Shown here piece after piece: positions 61,527-64,000 of a DNA stretch of 64,000 nt. Source of the stretch: Terriglobales bacterium (lineage in GTDB: Bacteria; Acidobacteriota; Terriglobia; Terriglobales; Acidobacteriaceae). The notes under the pieces were generated by a model that was given only the letters and a program-made list of their open reading frames with translations, made no database searches and had not been told where the DNA came from. The position numbers were made by a program, and so were the translations under genes. Position 1 is the stretch's first letter. Each line of letters opens with the position of its first letter. The stretch lies in the NCBI GenBank assembly GCA_025936825.1, contig JAICSO010000001.1, positions 434,001 through 498,000 of the forward strand, given 5' to 3'.

Positions 61527-62534
61527 CTATGCCCCGACCAGCGCCGGTTCCACGTCATAGATCGGGAACCAGGACGACGCCGTCTTCAGCTTCTCGTTCA
61601 CGTTGCTGATGTTCTTCACACCTTCGGTTTCCAGCCACTTGCGGAAAGCATCTGCACCCTGCTTCGCATAAACCGCGATGCCATCTTTCCAGGTGGCGCG
61701 ACCGCAGAGAACGCCGTTGTACTTCACGCCGCTTTCCCCGCACAGCTCCAGCGTCTCGCTGAACTCGGCATTGCTCACCCCAGCCGAGAGATAAATAAAC
61801 GGCTTGGTTGCAACAGACGCTGCCTTGTGGAACAGATCAATGGCTTCCTTTTTGCTGTACGCTTTCTGTCCGCCGAACGACTTCACGCCTTCGACAAACT
61901 TCATGTTCACTGGAACCTCGACCTTCAGCACGTCGACGCCGTAACGGTCCTTGCTGAACTCGCGCATGCTCTCGGTCACGATGGTGGGCTTCTTCTTCGC
62001 GAACTCCAGGCCCTTCTCGTCAGCGCCGTCTTCGTATCCGACAAATTCTAGGAAAAATGGAATGTCATTCGCGCGGCACTCGTCGCCGATGCGCTCTACC
62101 CAGGCATGCTTCTGGTCGTTGATCTCCTTCGGATCGAAGGGAGTGTAGTACAGCAGAATCTTGACGCAATCCGCGCCAGCTTCCTTCAGGCGCTTGGCCG
62201 ACCAGTGGTTGAGCAGATCACCCAGGCGGCCTGGACCGGTCTTGTCATACCCAGTCTTCTCATAGGCGAGCAGCAGGCCAGCATTCCTGGCGCGACGCTT
62301 GGCTGCGGGCAGTCCCCACTCGGGATCGAGGAGGATGGCGCTGGCGTGCGGCGTCAGAATTTCGGTCACCAGCGACTTGAATTGTTCCATCATGGCGTCG
62401 GTGACTTCGCCGCCTTTTTCCTTTGCCAGCGACTTTTGCAATGAGCCGCGCTGGTCCATAGCGGCGGCCGCGATCACGCCGCGTTTGTCAGATACACGTT
62501 GCAGTCCCGCCAGTTTTCCAGGCGTTAACTTCAT
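61527..62534 (-). CDS. LacD-like tagatose-1,6-bisphosphate aldolase
   Basis: This 335-residue class I-type TIM barrel starts MKLTPGKLAGLQRVSD and has AMDQRGSL, LLDPEWGLPA and DVLKVEVPVN, whose Lys is the likely Schiff-base residue, with FIYLSAGVSN near the end. It would split tagatose-1,6-bisphosphate (or a related ketose bisphosphate) into triose phosphates. The family also contains general ketose-bisphosphate aldolases, so the sugar is not certain. Divergent from hemL. Confidence 0.85.
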   Translation of the reverse strand: MKLTPGKLAGLQRVSDKRGVIAAAAMDQRGSLQKSLAKEKGGEVTDAMMEQFKSLVTEILTPHASAILLDPEWGLPAAKRRARNAGLLLAYEKTGYDKTGPGRLGDLLNHWSAKRLKEAGADCVKILLYYTPFDPKEINDQKHAWVERIGDECRANDIPFFLEFVGYEDGADEKGLEFAKKKPTIVTESMREFSKDRYGVDVLKVEVPVNMKFVEGVKSFGGQKAYSKKEAIDLFHKAASVATKPFIYLSAGVSNAEFSETLELCGESGVKYNGVLCGRATWKDGIAVYAKQGADAFRKWLETEGVKNISNVNEKLKTASSWFPIYDVEPALVGA

Positions 62535-62754
62535 GATATTCCTCCAGATGAGTGCAGTTTGGAATGATTGCCGGCCCGCACAGGGACAGCCTTATATTGT
62601 AATACGTGCAGGCACTTAGCTGCTCAGAACTGGCCCGCTGGTAGTGTCCTTTTGTGTCATACAAGGCCAATTAGGACATGCGCGCCTGTTCTTCTGAGAC
62701 ATGGCGCTTCCGGCAGCCGCTGCTATATTTATGAATTCATCCCCACGGAGGAAC

Positions 62755-64000
62755 ATGCCTCGCAAGCTGGAAGAAAGCCGGCGCCTGCGCGAACGCGCGG
62801 AACAACTGATCCCCGGGGGTGTGAGTTCTCCGGTGCGCGCTTTCAAAGCCGTCGAGTGCGAGGCGCCATTCATCGTGCGCGGTCAGGGTTCGCGCACCTG
62901 GGACGCTGATGGCAACGAATATCTCGACTATGTTGGCTCCTGGGGGTCGCTGATCCTCGGCCATGCCGAGCCCAACACAATAGAGGCAATCCTCTCGGCA
63001 GCGGTGAATGGGACCAGCTTCGGGGCTTCAACTCCCTCAGAGACTGAACTCGCCGAGTTGGTCACTCAAGCCTTCCCGCATATACAAAAGGTTCGATTCG
63101 TCAGTTCAGGAACTGAAGCGACGATGTCCGCCATCCGCCTGGCACGCGCCTACACCAAACGCAAGTACGTGATCAAGTTCGAAGGCTGCTACCACGGTCA
63201 TGCGGACGCGCTTCTCGTGAAAGCAGGATCTGGCGTGGTGACGCTTGGCATCCCAGGTTCTGCAGGTGTGCTTGAAGAAGTCAGCCAGTTTACGATCGCG
63301 TTGCCGTTCAACGACACCGAAGTTCTGGAGCAGGCGTTCAGCAAGTATCGCCATCAGATTGCGTGCGTGATTGTGGAGCCGGTGGTCGGGAACATGGGTT
63401 GTGTTCCAGCGAACGGCGGATATCTGGCCAACTTGCGCACGATCACCCAACGTGAGAAAACATTGCTGATTTTCGATGAGGTCATGACCGGATTCCGCGT
63501 GGCGTTCGGCGGCGCGAAGGAGCTGTACGGAATTACCCCCGATCTCACCACGCTGGGGAAGATTATCGGTGGCGGATTGCCCGTCGGGGCCTATGGCGGT
63601 CCGGCGGAGATTATGAACATGGTCGCGCCTCTGGGCCCAATGTACCAGGCGGGAACCCTCTCCGGAAATCCCTTAGCTATGGCCGCCGGTATCGCCATGG
63701 TGAAACAGTTGCGCGACAAGAAGTCCGAGATTTACTCCCGGCTGGACTCGCTCAGCGCGAAGCTGGTCGACGGCATCACAGCAGCCGCAAAAGAAGCTGG
63801 CATACCGCTTTCCGCCAATCGCGTCGGTTCTATGTTTACCTGGTTCTTCCATCCCGGACCGGTGATCGATTGGGCCTCAGCGTCGAAGTCGGACACGACT
63901 GCATTCGGGCGGTTTTTCCGCGCCATGCTCGATTCAGGCATTTACCTTCCGCCGTCGCAATACGAAGCGGCATTCCTGAGCGCCGCCCATACCGACGAAG
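62755..64000 (+). CDS. hemL: Glutamate-1-semialdehyde 2,1-aminomutase (3' end beyond window)
   Basis: About 415 residues are visible and the frame is still open at the window edge. It converts glutamate-1-semialdehyde to 5-aminolevulinate in haem, cobalamin and chlorin synthesis. ATG 62755 has GGAGG just upstream; in-frame ATGs at 62731 and 62701 are less supported. Visible motifs are [46 protein letters not shown] and the PLP-binding Lys in [18 protein letters not shown]. It is divergent from the aldolase gene, with 220 bases between them. Confidence 0.95.
   Translation, partial: MPRKLEESRRLRERAEQLIPGGVSSPVRAFKAVECEAPFIVRGQGSRTWDADGNEYLDYVGSWGSLILGHAEPNTIEAILSAAVNGTSFGASTPSETELAELVTQAFPHIQKVRFVSSGTEATMSAIRLARAYTKRKYVIKFEGCYHGHADALLVKAGSGVVTLGIPGSAGVLEEVSQFTIALPFNDTEVLEQAFSKYRHQIACVIVEPVVGNMGCVPANGGYLANLRTITQREKTLLIFDEVMTGFRVAFGGAKELYGITPDLTTLGKIIGGGLPVGAYGGPAEIMNMVAPLGPMYQAGTLSGNPLAMAAGIAMVKQLRDKKSEIYSRLDSLSAKLVDGITAAAKEAGIPLSANRVGSMFTWFFHPGPVIDWASASKSDTTAFGRFFRAMLDSGIYLPPSQYEAAFLSAAHTDE

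Overview
The window looks like chromosome of an acidobacterium of the Terriglobia/Koribacter type. This is inferred from the Oar-type TonB receptor carrying the LPLNGRNF plug motif, the secreted rhamnosidase-like and xylosidase-like enzymes, the matrixin-like secreted protein, the class II ribonucleotide reductase and the mid-to-high GC content. No phage, integrase, transposase, rRNA operon or CRISPR array is visible. Nearly all genes are ordinary chromosomal ones. The unusual content is in intergenic DNA, in palindromic elements that have entered reading frames, and in one small accessory operon.

Layout. 1-11.3 kb is a plant-polysaccharide module: TonB-dependent receptor, TPR protein, GH39-like hydrolase, a divergent L-fucose/L-arabinose isomerase-family protein and a GH106-like rhamnosidase, ending at tRNA-Ser(GCU). 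11.6-16.3 kb is repeat-rich and accessory: an LTxxQ periplasmic protein, an excisionase-like HTH protein, a secreted fibronectin-III protein bracketed by structured repeats, and a two-gene unit made of a frameshifted small gene and an HEPN-like/winged-helix gene. 16.4-29.8 kb holds nrdJ, small proteins (PGDY-like, YHS), an FAD amine oxidase, two acetyltransferase and superoxide dismutase loci, a lipoprotein, and a prepilin peptidase / PAS-protein / coiled-coil protein group. 30-33.3 kb is an overlapping succinate dehydrogenase operon (sdhC-sdhA-sdhB). 33.5-38 kb has signalling genes (sensor kinase, BON protein, PilZ) and mobA. 38-46.7 kb has an MlaF-type ATPase, ribE/ribD, ftsY, an HD-GYP phosphodiesterase and the overlapping thpR-plsY-gpsA unit. 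46.8-52.5 kb has a LeuA-like enzyme, a broken secreted matrixin-like protein with its small partner, and a BrkB-family membrane protein. 52.6-64 kb has a cold-shock gene with a long leader, tRNA-Val(CAC), an AlkD-like protein, an M24 peptidase, a GT39/ArnT-like transferase, the DUF503-rbfA-nrnA group, a YjbQ protein, a LacD-like aldolase and the start of hemL.

The most notable observations are as follows. (1) A GC-rich palindromic element occurs in-frame inside two unrelated proteins (NrdJ and the amine oxidase), in the same orientation and reading frame, encoding nearly the same peptide; shorter relatives lie in both genes and in intergenic DNA. This resembles Rickettsia palindromic elements. 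(2) Several families of intergenic hairpins show covarying stems or reiterated-word arms. (3) A secreted protein retains the matrixin fold signature but has lost every zinc ligand, and is split at a run of seven G. (4) An HEPN-like gene overlaps a small upstream gene that carries two single-base frameshifts.
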